Source of the DNA: Nonomuraea ceibae
GTDB lineage: Bacteria; Actinomycetota; Actinomycetes; Streptosporangiales; Streptosporangiaceae
DNA length: 35,841 nt
Assembly: GCF_019396325.1 (NCBI RefSeq)
Contig: NZ_JAHKRO010000072.1
Location: forward strand, 1 to 35,841
Direction: 5' to 3'
A program made the translations under genes and the position numbers. Below are positions 1 to 8,189 of this stretch, piece by piece. A model generated the notes under the pieces. That model worked only from the letters and a program-made list of their open reading frames with translations, was not told the origin of the DNA and did no database searches. Each line of letters begins with the position of its first letter. Positions within the stretch are counted from its first letter, which is position 1.

Positions 1-232
1 GCCGGTCGCCGTGGGCGGCGGCGGTGCGCTCGGCCGCCAGCACCTCCCGCCGGCCGGCGGCGTAGCGGGCCGCCAGACCCGCCGCGGTCGCGGTGAGCGG
101 CGGCAGCGCGGCCGGGACGGGCGCGGGCACCGCGGACGGCCGGGCGGCGCCCGGCACCGGCACGGCTATGGCGGCGCCGACCAGCGCGGTGAGCAGAGGG
201 CGGCGGATCCTGTTGACGTCGATCACGCCCAC
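1..232 (-). CDS. Exported alpha/beta hydrolase (DUF1023-like), N-terminal part only
   Basis: This is the start of a gene that runs off the left edge on the minus strand. Reading from a GTG at 232 (or a second in-frame GTG at 226) gives a basic N-terminus, a hydrophobic Ala/Val/Leu stretch that looks like a signal peptide or membrane anchor, and then an Ala-rich helix containing RYAAGRREVLAAE and AAAHGDR. That pattern resembles the region before the hydrolase domain of secreted actinobacterial DUF1023 alpha/beta hydrolases; this is from memory of the family, not a search. The catalytic domain lies outside the window. A GGGAGG at 251-256 is the only candidate ribosome site; it is rather far upstream, so the start is uncertain. 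The gene is divergent from the serine hydrolase that follows. Confidence 0.55.
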   Translation of the reverse strand, partial: MGVIDVNRIRRPLLTALVGAAIAVPVPGAARPSAVPAPVPAALPPLTATAAGLAARYAAGRREVLAAERTAAAHGDR

Positions 233-507
233 GACGTTGCCGCAGACCGGCCTCCCTCCACATCGGACCGTGGGTCCATTCCGGGGAGCCCCCGGCAGAC
301 CCAGGTAGTAAGACCGTGGTCCGATACACCGGCCCCGGCCAGGGGATTCGACCCTGACGGGGCCCAGCCGGTGGAGGCCGTGCCGCCTCTGGGACTCGGG
401 CCGGGCGACCGCTGAGCGGTCCCCGGGGTCCGGCGCCCGCCCCTCGGACGGGATTGTCGGGGGGCTCCGGTAACGTCCCTGGTCCTGGCAAAGGGAGGAA
501 GCCGATC
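233..507. other. Intergenic region between divergent genes
   Basis: This 275-bp spacer separates the leftward hydrolase from the rightward serine hydrolase. It should hold promoters for both. I could not pick a convincing -35/-10 pair, an operator or a hairpin. Open frames across it are GC-rich shadows without ribosome sites. Confidence 0.5.
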
Positions 508-1614
508 ATGAGTGAGTTGCAGGAGCAGGTCCAGGCGGCCGTCGACGACCTCGTCGAGTCGGGCGCCGAGCAGGGTGTCCAGGTCGCCGTCTACCGCGAC
601 GGCGAGCTGGTCGCCGACGCCGTCGCCGGGCTGGCCGACCCGGCCACCGGCAGGGCGGTCACGTCCGCCACGCCGTTCTACAACTTCTCCATCGGCAAGG
701 GCGCCACCGCCGCCGTGGCCCACGTGCTCGCCGAGCGGGGACTGTTCACGTACGACACGCCCGTCGTGGAGCTGTGGCCCGAGTTCGGCGCCCACGGCAA
801 GGAGGGCGTGACCGTGCGCCACGTGCTGACGCACTCGGCGGGGTTGCCCGGCGTGCCGCTCGACAGCACGCCCGAGGACATGTGCGACTGGGACAAGATG
901 GTCGCCGCGCTGGAGGACGCCGAGTTGTGGTGGGAGCCCGGCACCCAGGTCGGCTACCACGCCTACACGTTCGGCTACCTCGTGGGCGAGATCGTCCGCC
1001 GGGCCACCGGCAAGCCGATCTCCCAAGTGCTGCTGGAGGAGGTCGCGGGGCCGCTCGGCGTGGGCGACGAGCTCTACTTCGGCATGCCGCGCGCCGAGCA
1101 TGGCAGGCTGGCCGTGCTGGAGGACGCGCCCATGGACATGTCGGCCTTCGGTGACATGCCTGACGATCTGCCGATGTTCAAGGCGGGGCCGATGTCGCTG
1201 TTCCCGACCGCCGCGCTCGGCAGCCGGGAGGACTACCTCATCGCCGACATCCCGGCCGGAGGCAAGACGACCGCCCGCGCGATCGCCCGCCTCTACGCCG
1301 CGCTGCTCGGCGACGTCGACGGCGTGCGGCTGATCAGCCCCGAACGGCTGCGCGAGGTCACCACGGTGACGGCCAGCGGCCCCGACGCGGTGTTCGGCAA
1401 CCCGTCGGCCTGGGGGCTCGGCTACGCCATCGGCCACCCGGCGTCCACCGCCGAGCAGACGCCGACCTGGTTCGGCATGGCCGGAGCGGGCGGCAGCGCC
1501 GCCTACGCCGACACGGCCACCGGCACCGTCATCGCCCTGACCAAGAACCGCCTGACCGCCGACTTCGCCGCCTACGAGCGCATCAGCGAGATCGTCACCA
1601 AGACGACCTCCTGA
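508..1614 (+). CDS. Serine hydrolase, class C beta-lactamase / esterase EstB family
   Basis: A 368-residue protein of the beta-lactamase/D,D-peptidase fold. The SxxK motif is SIGK (Ser61, Lys64). The second motif is YHAYTFG, with Tyr retained and the usual YxN Asn replaced. The KTG-box position near the C-terminus reads GAGGSAAYAD, as in EstB-like esterases rather than true beta-lactamases. There is no signal peptide, so it is probably cytoplasmic and acts on esters, amides or lactones of unknown identity. The ATG at 508 has GGGAGGAA 7-8 bases upstream; an upstream in-frame extension to 454 lacks such a site. It appears to be transcribed alone. Confidence 0.85.
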   Translation: MSELQEQVQAAVDDLVESGAEQGVQVAVYRDGELVADAVAGLADPATGRAVTSATPFYNFSIGKGATAAVAHVLAERGLFTYDTPVVELWPEFGAHGKEGVTVRHVLTHSAGLPGVPLDSTPEDMCDWDKMVAALEDAELWWEPGTQVGYHAYTFGYLVGEIVRRATGKPISQVLLEEVAGPLGVGDELYFGMPRAEHGRLAVLEDAPMDMSAFGDMPDDLPMFKAGPMSLFPTAALGSREDYLIADIPAGGKTTARAIARLYAALLGDVDGVRLISPERLREVTTVTASGPDAVFGNPSAWGLGYAIGHPASTAEQTPTWFGMAGAGGSAAYADTATGTVIALTKNRLTADFAAYERISEIVTKTTS

Positions 1615-2056
1615 CCCTGCGACGGGGCGGCGTGTGCGGCCCGCGCGCTGAGCCACCCGGCGGCCGGGCGTCGTACGCGCGTGTACGTCGCCCGGGGGCG
1701 CGACTCCCCGGACGGTGTGGCCCGTGGGCGTGTGACCCCGTGAGGGGCGACCCAGCGGAGCGTGTGCCACGTCGCCCGGGGGGTACGCGACCCCGGGGCG
1801 GCATGACTTGGGGCCGCGCGTGACCCCGTGGTGCGTGACCGACGGCGCGCGGGGCGGAACCCGCGCGAGGCGAAACGCGTACGGGGCGGAACCTGCGGCG
1901 GGCGGAACGCGTACGGGAGGAGAACCTGCACGTGGGCGCCCCCGCGGTGGGCGGGGTGGGGTGGGGCGCGGTACGGTCCCTGTTGACCTCGCGCGCATCC
2001 GGGCGAGACGGGTGCGCGCGCGTGAAGCACGAGCCGGCACCGCCCGAGGAGTTCGC
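1615..2056. other. Repeat-rich intergenic spacer before manA
   Basis: About 440 bp without a believable gene. It is very GC-rich and full of short related words: a GCGRAACGCGTACGGG unit at 1870-1885 and again at 1902-1917, partial GGGGCGGAAC units near 1851 and 1884, and repeated GTGACCCCGTG words near 1731 and 1819. Long open frames through it have no ribosome site and look like composition effects. The manA promoter should be in the last 100 bp, but I could not assign it. Confidence 0.55.
1870..1917. repeat. Short direct repeat, GCGRAACGCGTACGGG, two copies
   Basis: Copies at 1870-1885 and 1902-1917 differ at one position and are spaced 32 bp apart, start to start. Degenerate partial copies flank them. 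No function is known to me. Confidence 0.6.
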
Positions 2057-3133
2057 GTGTATTTGCTGACCAACCCCGTCAAGGACTATCCCTGGGGGTC
2101 CCGTACGGACCTGGCCGGGCTCACCGGCAGGCCCGTGCCCTCTCCCGGTCCCGAGGCGGAGATGTGGCTCGGCGCCCATCCATCGGGCTCGTCGGTGCTG
2201 GCCGAGGAGGGGCGCAGCCTGGCCGACGCGGTCGTCGCCGACCCCGCCGGGATGCTCGGCGAGGCGGCGCTCGGCCGGTTCGGGGAGCGGCTGCCGTACC
2301 TGATGAAGCTCATCGCCGTCGAGGCGCCGCTGTCGCTGCAGGTGCACCCGTCGGCGGAGCAGGCGGCCGACGGGCACGGCCGCGGCGTCTACGGCGACCC
2401 GTGGCCCAAGCCGGAGCTGATCCGGGCGCTGACGCCGTTCACCGCGCTGGCCGGGTTCCGCGACAGTGAGCAGTCGGCCATGCTCATCGACCGGCTGGGC
2501 GTGCGCGGGCTGAAGGACGTGGTGGCGCTGCTGTCGGCGGGGTCGCCGCTGGAGGCGCTGGCCGCGCTGCTGGCCGCGGGTGACGTGGCCGAGCAGGCCG
2601 GGTGGTCCGCCTCGGCGGTTCACCAGCCGGACTACGCGCTGGTGGCGCGGCTCGCGCGGCAGTACCCGGGCGACCCGGCCTGCCTGGCGCCGCTGCTGCT
2701 CCAGCGGCACGAGCTGGAGCCCGGGCAGGCGCTCTTCCTGGAGGCGGGCGTGCTGCACTGCTACCTCAGGGGCTTCGGGGTGGAGATCATGGGCAGCTCC
2801 GACAACGTCATGCGCGCCGGGCTGACGTCCAAGCCGCTCAACGTGCCGGAGCTGCTGCACATCACCGATCCGGCGCGGGTGCCGCACCCTCTGGAGGCGG
2901 GCGCGGACGGCGTCTACGCCACGTCGGCGGAGGAGTTCCGGCTGCGGCAGCTCACCGGCGGCGAGTGGCGGCTCGCGGGCGGCTCGCCGCGCATCGTGCT
3001 GTGCACGGACGGGTCCGTGACGGTCGGCGGGCGGCGGCTGGTCGCGGGCGAGTCGGTGTTCCTCCCGGCCGCCGACGGCGACGTGGTGGCGCACGCCAAC
3101 GGCCTCGCCTTCTGCGCCGAGCCCGCCCTCTGA
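2057..3133 (+). CDS. manA: Mannose-6-phosphate isomerase, class I
   Basis: A 358-residue type I phosphomannose isomerase that interconverts fructose-6-P and mannose-6-P, feeding GDP-mannose, glycan and mannose metabolism in the cytoplasm. The N-terminus VYLLTNPVKDYPWGS is typical. Zinc-site residues are visible as LSLQVHP (Gln95, His97), KPEL (Glu120) and the later EAGVLHCY His. The conserved MGSSDNVMRAGLT block follows. The GTG at 2057 is chosen because it starts the family homology and has GAGGA six bases upstream; the frame stays open upstream only through the repeat-rich spacer. Length fits actinobacterial ManA (about 360-400). Confidence 0.93.
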   Translation: MYLLTNPVKDYPWGSRTDLAGLTGRPVPSPGPEAEMWLGAHPSGSSVLAEEGRSLADAVVADPAGMLGEAALGRFGERLPYLMKLIAVEAPLSLQVHPSAEQAADGHGRGVYGDPWPKPELIRALTPFTALAGFRDSEQSAMLIDRLGVRGLKDVVALLSAGSPLEALAALLAAGDVAEQAGWSASAVHQPDYALVARLARQYPGDPACLAPLLLQRHELEPGQALFLEAGVLHCYLRGFGVEIMGSSDNVMRAGLTSKPLNVPELLHITDPARVPHPLEAGADGVYATSAEEFRLRQLTGGEWRLAGGSPRIVLCTDGSVTVGGRRLVAGESVFLPAADGDVVAHANGLAFCAEPAL

Positions 3134-3254
3134 CCGCTCCAGCAGCTCCGGCAGCTCCAGCCGGACAGCGCCGCGAGGCGAGACGAGAACGAGCTCGTCC
3201 CGCCCCGCGCGTCCACGAGCGGAGGCGAGCGGGCGCGGTCAGCAAGGGCGGTCG

Positions 3255-3374
3255 ATGACGAACGCCGGCGGGTTCGACCCGGGCGGCTCGGGTGAGCTTC
3301 GCACGCAGCGGGAGCCCGTCGGCGACGACTGGATCGTCTGGGAGGCGGAGGAGTCCTCCGTGAGCCTGGACTGA
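3255..3374 (+). CDS. Possible small protein of 39 residues
   Basis: An ATG at 3255 preceded by AAGGGCGG opens a 39-codon frame rich in acidic residues (GDDWIVWEAEES), ending at TGA 3372. I do not recognise it. Codon third positions are G/C-biased and the Trp/Asp-rich composition looks protein-like. A different frame continues with readable sequence (GLIRLLVTGERFD) up to the hairpin at 3442, so this could be a frameshifted remnant of a longer gene. It lies between manA and the convergent pca operon. Confidence 0.3.
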   Translation: MTNAGGFDPGGSGELRTQREPVGDDWIVWEAEESSVSLD

Positions 3375-3441
3375 TCCGCCTGCTGGTCACCGGCGAGCGC
3401 TTCGACCGGAACCCCGTCTACGGCGGCCCGCGTGACGACGT

Positions 3442-3458
3442 CACCCCCCAAGGGGGTG
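3442..3458. terminator. Hairpin between convergent genes
   Basis: CACCCCC at 3442-3448 pairs perfectly with GGGGGTG at 3452-3458 around a 3-base loop. It sits six bases beyond the pcaL stop codon and after the manA-side genes. It has no T-tract, as is common in actinomycetes. It may act as a bidirectional terminator. Confidence 0.5.
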
Positions 3459-3463
3459 GGCGG

Positions 3464-4582
3464 TCAGGTGGGTTCGGTGAGGACGCGCTGGGCGACGGCG
3501 AAGGCGGCGTTGGCCGCCGGGACGCCGCAGTAGATCGCCGTCTGCAGCAGCACCTCGCCGATCTCGTCCGGCGTCAGCCCGTTGCGCAGCGCCGCCCGCA
3601 CGTGCATGGCCAGCTCCTCCAGGTGGCCGTGGGCGACGAGCGCGGTGAGGGTGATGCAGCTGCGGGTGCGGCGGTCGAGGCCGGGGCGCGTCCAGATCTC
3701 GCCCCACGCGTAGCGGGTGATCAGGTCCTGGAAGTCCCGGGTGAAGCCGGTGGTGCGGGCGATCGCCCGGTCGACGTGCGCGTCGCCGAGCACTTCGCGC
3801 CGCACCCGCATACCGGGCCCGGCGGACCCAGTGGACCCGGCGGGCACGGCAGGCAGGTGGGTGAGCAGCGCGGCGGTGACGGCCTCGGGCCGGTCGGCGG
3901 TGGCCAGGTGGGCCGCGCCGGGAACCTCCACGAGCGTCGCGTCCGCGATGCCGTCGGCGAGCAGCCGGGCGTGCTCCGGCGGCGTCGCCGGGTCCTGCCG
4001 CCCGGCCAGCACCAGCGTGGGGACGGCGATCCGCCCGAGCTCGCCGCGTACGTCGTAGCCGGCCAGCGCGTCGCAGCAGGCGGCGTACGCCTCCGGGTCG
4101 GCCCCGGCCAGGTCGTCCAGCAGCCCCTGGTCGGGCGGCCCGGCGAACCAGCGCCGGGCGGTGGCCTCCAGCAGCGGCCCGGTGCCCTTCTCCCGCACCA
4201 GGGCCGCCCGGTCGCGCCACCCCTGCGGCTCGCCGAAGCGGGCCGAGGAGCACACCAGGGCCAGCGACCGCACCCTGCCGGGATGGCCGATCGCCAGGGT
4301 GGCGCCGATCGCCCCGCCGATGGACACGCCCGCGTAGTGGAAGCTCTCCCACCCCTGGCCGGCGGCCGTGCGGACGACGAGCGCGGCCAGGTCGTCCATC
4401 GTGCGGGCGTCCTGGCGGGGTGAGCCGCCGTGGCCGGGCAGCTCGTACCTGAGCACGCGGAACGTGCGCGCCAGCGCGGCCACCTGCGGCTGCCACACCT
4501 TCGCCGAGGTGCCCAGCGAGGGGCCGAGCACCAGCGGCTCGCCGCCCTCGGGGCCGTCGAGCGTGTACTGCAGCAAGATCAC
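3464..4582 (-). CDS. pcaL: PcaL: fused 3-oxoadipate enol-lactonase and 4-carboxymuconolactone decarboxylase
   Basis: A 372-residue two-domain enzyme for two consecutive steps of the protocatechuate branch. Residues 1-240 are an alpha/beta hydrolase (PcaD) with nucleophile elbow GVSIGG (Ser87), an Asp in GRQDPATPPEH and His in GAAHLA; it hydrolyses 3-oxoadipate enol-lactone. Residues about 250-372 are a carboxymuconolactone decarboxylase domain (PcaC), with SCITLTALVAHG and the C-terminal TAIYCGVPAAN block. A Pro/Gly/Ser linker joins them. The order of the fusion is inverted relative to the reactions, as in Streptomyces and Rhodococcus PcaL. The GTG at 4582 overlaps the pcaB stop by 4 nt (GTGA) and begins the homology; the open frame extending into pcaB is a shadow. 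It is the last gene of the operon. Confidence 0.93.
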   Translation of the reverse strand: MILLQYTLDGPEGGEPLVLGPSLGTSAKVWQPQVAALARTFRVLRYELPGHGGSPRQDARTMDDLAALVVRTAAGQGWESFHYAGVSIGGAIGATLAIGHPGRVRSLALVCSSARFGEPQGWRDRAALVREKGTGPLLEATARRWFAGPPDQGLLDDLAGADPEAYAACCDALAGYDVRGELGRIAVPTLVLAGRQDPATPPEHARLLADGIADATLVEVPGAAHLATADRPEAVTAALLTHLPAVPAGSTGSAGPGMRVRREVLGDAHVDRAIARTTGFTRDFQDLITRYAWGEIWTRPGLDRRTRSCITLTALVAHGHLEELAMHVRAALRNGLTPDEIGEVLLQTAIYCGVPAANAAFAVAQRVLTEPT

Positions 4583-5775
4583 TCCTCTTCCAGCGCCCTG
4601 TCGACCAGCGCGCCCGCCGACCCGGGCGCGCGGTCCAGGGGGTGTACGTCGGGCACGCGCAGGTTGGCGCGCATGCGCTCGGGGTGCACGCGCAGGTCGG
4701 CGACCAGCTCGGCGGCGTCGCGGGAGGCTCCGGCCACCAGGCGGATCGTCTCGCGCAGCGGCTGCCATTCGGCGTGCCAGGCCCCGGCGGGGCGTTCGTC
4801 CTCGGCGGCGAGGGAGCCGTACAGGATCGACGCCAGCGCGGGCGCCTGACGCGCGGCGGCGGCGATCATGGTGGCGCGTACCGGGTTGTGCTTGTGCGGC
4901 ATGGACGACGAGCCGCCGCCGACGCCTTCCGACAGCTCGCCGATCTCGGTGCGTGACAGCACCAGCACGTCCGCGGCGACCTTGCCGAGCGCGCCCGCCG
5001 TGAACGCCAGCGCCCCGGCCAGGTCGGCGACCGGCGTCCGCAGCACGTGCCAGGGGAGCGGCGGCTCGGCCAGCCCCACCTCCCGGGCGAACCGGGCCAC
5101 CAGCAGCAACCCGATGTCGGGCTGTTCCGCGTCCTGCGGGTGGAAGGCGGCCAGGGTGCCGGCGGCGCCGCCGAGCTGGGCCGGGAGGGCCTCGCGGGCG
5201 GCGCGCAGGCGGTGGCGGGCGTCGGCGGCGAGCTTGCGCCAGCCGGCCGCCTTGAGTCCGAACGTGGTGGGCACCGCCTGCTGGGTGAGGGTGCGCGCGG
5301 CCATGACCGTGTCGCGGTGGGCCGCCGCGAGCGCGCCCAGCCCGGCGATCACCCGGCCGAGGTCGGCCAGGACGGGGCCGAGCGCGCGGGAGGCCGTCAG
5401 CATGAGGGCGGTGTCGAGGATGTCCTGGCTGGTGGCGCCCCGGTGGACGTGTTCGCCGTACGGGTGGGCGGCCCGGCGCAGGTCCTCGACGAGCGGGATG
5501 ACGGGGTTGCCGCCGGAGCGGGCGCGTACGACGAGCGAGGGCAGATCGAAGGCGGCGGCGCGGGCGGCGGCGGTGACGGCGTCGGCGGCCGGTGCCGGGG
5601 CCAGCCCGAGCGCGGCCTGCGCCCGGGTGAGCGCCGCCTCGGCGTCGAGCATGGCTCCCAGCAGCGCCGCGTCACCGGTCGCCGCCACCGCCGCCCGCAT
5701 CGGCGCCAGCAGCCCGAGATCCGCGCCCCCATGCCCCGGGGAGCCGTCAGCCGAAGTCCCGTCAGCCGAAGTCAA
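4579..5775 (-). CDS. pcaB: 3-carboxy-cis,cis-muconate cycloisomerase, apparently with a shortened C-terminal domain
   Basis: A fumarase/aspartase-superfamily enzyme that lactonises 3-carboxymuconate to 4-carboxymuconolactone. Signatures seen: GATSQDILDTA (about 113-123), QQAVPTTFG (165-173) and the superfamily loop GGGSSSMPHKHNPV (287-299). At 398 residues it is shorter than usual PcaB proteins (about 450). After MRANL (about residue 370) it goes almost directly to GSAGALVDRALEEE, so the helical C-terminal domain seems to lack around 50 residues. The start is a TTG at 5775 overlapping pcaG by 14 nt; no ATG or GTG precedes the conserved LGLLAP region. That start lies in a 15-bp tandem duplication. 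Activity is uncertain. Confidence 0.87.
   Translation of the reverse strand: MTSADGTSADGSPGHGGADLGLLAPMRAAVAATGDAALLGAMLDAEAALTRAQAALGLAPAPAADAVTAAARAAAFDLPSLVVRARSGGNPVIPLVEDLRRAAHPYGEHVHRGATSQDILDTALMLTASRALGPVLADLGRVIAGLGALAAAHRDTVMAARTLTQQAVPTTFGLKAAGWRKLAADARHRLRAAREALPAQLGGAAGTLAAFHPQDAEQPDIGLLLVARFAREVGLAEPPLPWHVLRTPVADLAGALAFTAGALGKVAADVLVLSRTEIGELSEGVGGGSSSMPHKHNPVRATMIAAAARQAPALASILYGSLAAEDERPAGAWHAEWQPLRETIRLVAGASRDAAELVADLRVHPERMRANLRVPDVHPLDRAPGSAGALVDRALEEE
5744..5773. repeat. Perfect 15-bp tandem duplication at the pcaG/pcaB junction
   Basis: CCGTCAGCCGAAGTC occurs at 5744-5758 and again at 5759-5773. On the minus strand one copy carries the pcaG stop codon, and the pair encodes TSADG twice at the PcaB N-terminus. 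Confidence 0.95.
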
Positions 5776-6298
5776 AGAAGACCGTCTCCTTCTCGCCCTG
5801 CAGGTGGATGTCGAACCGGTGCACGCCCTCCCGCTCCCGGACCGCCATCAGCGTGTGGCGCCGCTGCGGGGGCACCGTGTCCAGGAACGGGTCCTGCCCG
5901 AAATAGATCCTGGTGAACAGGTGGTGCAGCAGCCCGCGGGCGAACACGCACACGCTGATGTACCCGTTGCCGGGCATGACGGTGCGCAGCGTCCAGCGGC
6001 CGTCGGCGTCGGTGGCGACGCGGCCGAAGCCGGTGAAGTCGACGCCATGCCTGCCGATGACGCTCCCGTCGACGAGGTCGCGCCGCAGCGTGCCGGGCGC
6101 GCCGCGCAGCTCGCCGGAGGCGTCGGCCTGCCAGAACTCCAGCAGCGCGTCGGGCACCGGGTCCCCGGCGCCGTCGTGGACGTACCCGTGGACGGTGATC
6201 CCGGCCGGGTCGGCGGGGGCGGCGAGGTCGCCGCCGCCGGGGAAGGGCAGCGCGTAGCCGTAGAACGGGCCGACGGTCTGCGAGGGGGTGGGGTTCAT
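5762..6298 (-). CDS. pcaG: Protocatechuate 3,4-dioxygenase alpha subunit
   Basis: A 178-residue intradiol-dioxygenase-family subunit. It has the hallmark N-terminus TPSQTVGPFYGYAL, the strand FWQADASGE and the C-terminal RFDIHLQG. The alpha subunit does not hold the iron but shapes the active site with PcaH; together they cleave protocatechuate to 3-carboxy-cis,cis-muconate. The ATG at 6298 overlaps the pcaH stop (ATGA), implying translational coupling and balanced subunits. It ends inside the 15-bp duplication shared with the pcaB start. Confidence 0.95.
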   Translation of the reverse strand: MNPTPSQTVGPFYGYALPFPGGGDLAAPADPAGITVHGYVHDGAGDPVPDALLEFWQADASGELRGAPGTLRRDLVDGSVIGRHGVDFTGFGRVATDADGRWTLRTVMPGNGYISVCVFARGLLHHLFTRIYFGQDPFLDTVPPQRRHTLMAVREREGVHRFDIHLQGEKETVFFDFG

Positions 6299-7038
6299 CG
6301 GCCTTCCTCCATCCAGGTCGCGGCGGGCCCGTCGAGCACGATGTCCCACCGGTAGCCGAGCGACCACTCCGGCTGGGACAGCTCGTGCGCGTAGGCGGCG
6401 ACGAGCCGCTGCCGGGCGCGCTCGTCGGTCACCGAGTTGAGGATCGGGTCGTACGGGAAGAGCGGGTCGCCGGGGAAGTACATCTGCGTGACGAGCCGCT
6501 GCGTGAACGCCGCGCCGAACAGCGAGAAGTGGATGTGCGCCGGACGCCAGGCGTTGACGTGGTTGCGCCACGGGTACGCGCCGGGCTTGATCGTGGTGAA
6601 CGCGTAGCGGCCCTCGTCGTCGGTGAGGCAGCGGCCGACGCCGGTGAAGTTCGGGTCGAGCGGCGCGGGGTGGTCGTCGCGCTGGTGCCGGTAGCGGCCG
6701 GAGGCGTTGGCCTGCCACACCTCGACGAGCTGGCCGCGCACGGGCCTGCCGTCGCGGTCGAGCACCCGGCCCTGGACGGTGATGCGCTCGCCGAGCGGCT
6801 CGCCGGGGTGCTGCCTGGTGAGGTCGGCGTCGAGGGCGGTGACGTCGGTGACGCCGAACACCGGGCCGCTCAGCTCGGCCGCGTCGGGGTCCTTGACGGA
6901 GATCAGCGGCTGCTTGGGGTGGCGCAGCACGCTGCTGCGGTAGGGGGCGAAGTCGCGGTCGGGGTGGCCGCTGGGGGGCCCGGCGGGGGCCTCGCGCAGC
7001 TCGCGGTCGATGTCGGCCTGCGTGAGGGGCTGGGTCAT
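6295..7038 (-). CDS. pcaH: Protocatechuate 3,4-dioxygenase beta subunit
   Basis: A 247-residue catalytic subunit with the non-haem Fe(III). The four ligands are visible: Tyr116 in GRYRH, Tyr155 in GAYPWRNH, and His168 and His170 in AHIHF. The 39-residue gap between the tyrosines and 13 residues from the second Tyr to the first His match the Pseudomonas enzyme. The N-terminal region with the IDRE(L) and YRSSVLRHP blocks is also typical. The ATG at 7038 follows the pcaF stop by 5 nt with AAAGG as ribosome site. It opens the ring of protocatechuate, the entry step of this operon. Confidence 0.96.
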   Translation of the reverse strand: MTQPLTQADIDRELREAPAGPPSGHPDRDFAPYRSSVLRHPKQPLISVKDPDAAELSGPVFGVTDVTALDADLTRQHPGEPLGERITVQGRVLDRDGRPVRGQLVEVWQANASGRYRHQRDDHPAPLDPNFTGVGRCLTDDEGRYAFTTIKPGAYPWRNHVNAWRPAHIHFSLFGAAFTQRLVTQMYFPGDPLFPYDPILNSVTDERARQRLVAAYAHELSQPEWSLGYRWDIVLDGPAATWMEEGR

Positions 7039-7043
7039 GTCGC

Positions 7044-8189
7044 TCACCTTTCGAGGACGACGGCCAGGCCCTGGCCGACGCCGATGCAGAGGGTGGCCAG
7101 GCCGGTGCCCGATCCGGCGGCGGCCAGGCGGTGGGCGACGGCGCCGGTGACGCGGGCGCCGGAGGCGCCGAGGGGGTGGCCGAGGGCGATCGCGCCGCCG
7201 GAGGGGTTGACGATCGCCGGGTCGAGGTCGGGCATGAGCGCGAGGCAGCCGAGCGCCTGGGCGGCGAACGCCTCGTTCAGCTCGGCGGTGGCCAGGTCGC
7301 CGGCGTCCTTGCCGGCCTTGGCCAGGGCCCGGCGGCTCGCTTCGACGGGGCCGAGGCCGAACAGGCGGGGTTCGAGCGCGCTGGCGGCGGTGGCGGTGAT
7401 GCGGGCGAGCGGTTCGCGGCCGCGCAGCCCGTCCTCGTCGGTGAGCAGCAGGGCCGCCGCGCCGTCGCTGAGCGGCGAGGAGTTGCCGGCGGTGACGGTG
7501 CCGCCTGCGCGGAAGGCGGGCTTGAGCCGGGCCAGGGCCTCGGGCGAGGTGTCGTGGCGGATGCCCTCGTCGCGGTCGAGCCCGGCGATCGGCACGATCT
7601 CCCGTTCGAACGACGCCGCGGCGGCCTTGCGGTGGCTGGCCAGCGCGAACGCGTCCTGCTCGGCCCGGCCGATGCCCTGCTGACCGGCGATGAGCTCGGC
7701 GCCCTCGCCGAGCGGGACGGTGTGCTCGGCGGGCATCGCGGGGTTGACCAGCCGCCAGCCGAGCGTGGTGGACACGAGCTCCTGCGGCCCGGCGGGGAAG
7801 GCCCGCTCGGGCTTGGGCAGCACCCAGGGTGCGCGGGTCATCGACTCGACGCCGCCCGCGATCACGGCGGAGGCGTCGCCGAGGGCGATCATCCGGTACG
7901 CCTGGATGACGGCCTCCATGCCGGAGCCGCACAGCCGGTTGACCGTCACGCCGGGCGTGGTCACCGGCAGCCCGGCCAGCAGCGCGGCCATCCGGGCGAC
8001 GTTGCGGTTCTCCTCGCCGGCGCCGTTGGCGTTGCCGAGCACCACCTCGTCGGCGCTCTCCTGCCCGGTCCGCTCGGCCAGCGCCCTGACGGCGTGCGCC
8101 GCCAGGTCGTCGGGGCGGATCCCGGACAGCGCGCCGCCGTGGCGCCCGAACGGCGTGCGGACGGCGTCCACCACGTAGACGGTCCTCAT
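7044..8189 (-). CDS. pcaF: 3-oxoadipyl-CoA thiolase
   Basis: A 381-residue thiolase that splits 3-oxoadipyl-CoA with CoA into succinyl-CoA and acetyl-CoA, the last step of the pathway. The acylated cysteine is in NRLCGSGME (Cys87). The C-terminal catalytic pair is GHPLGASGAR (His338) and CIGVGQG (Cys368), the latter being the form usual in PcaF/PaaJ thiolases. ELNEAFAAQ is also present. The ATG at 8189 overlaps the pcaJ stop as ATGA. An upstream extension of the frame lies inside pcaJ and is discarded. Confidence 0.95.
   Translation of the reverse strand: MRTVYVVDAVRTPFGRHGGALSGIRPDDLAAHAVRALAERTGQESADEVVLGNANGAGEENRNVARMAALLAGLPVTTPGVTVNRLCGSGMEAVIQAYRMIALGDASAVIAGGVESMTRAPWVLPKPERAFPAGPQELVSTTLGWRLVNPAMPAEHTVPLGEGAELIAGQQGIGRAEQDAFALASHRKAAAASFEREIVPIAGLDRDEGIRHDTSPEALARLKPAFRAGGTVTAGNSSPLSDGAAALLLTDEDGLRGREPLARITATAASALEPRLFGLGPVEASRRALAKAGKDAGDLATAELNEAFAAQALGCLALMPDLDPAIVNPSGGAIALGHPLGASGARVTGAVAHRLAAAGSGTGLATLCIGVGQGLAVVLER

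Noticed and set aside
1851..1917. CRISPR-like array in the manA spacer
   Set aside because: Copies are few, unequal and irregularly spaced, and no cas genes are present.
223..2082. 619-codon open frame on the minus strand
   Set aside because: It runs antisense through the serine hydrolase and the repeat spacer, is Arg/Pro/Gly-rich with no domain, and has no ribosome site. It is a composition artefact of very GC-rich DNA.
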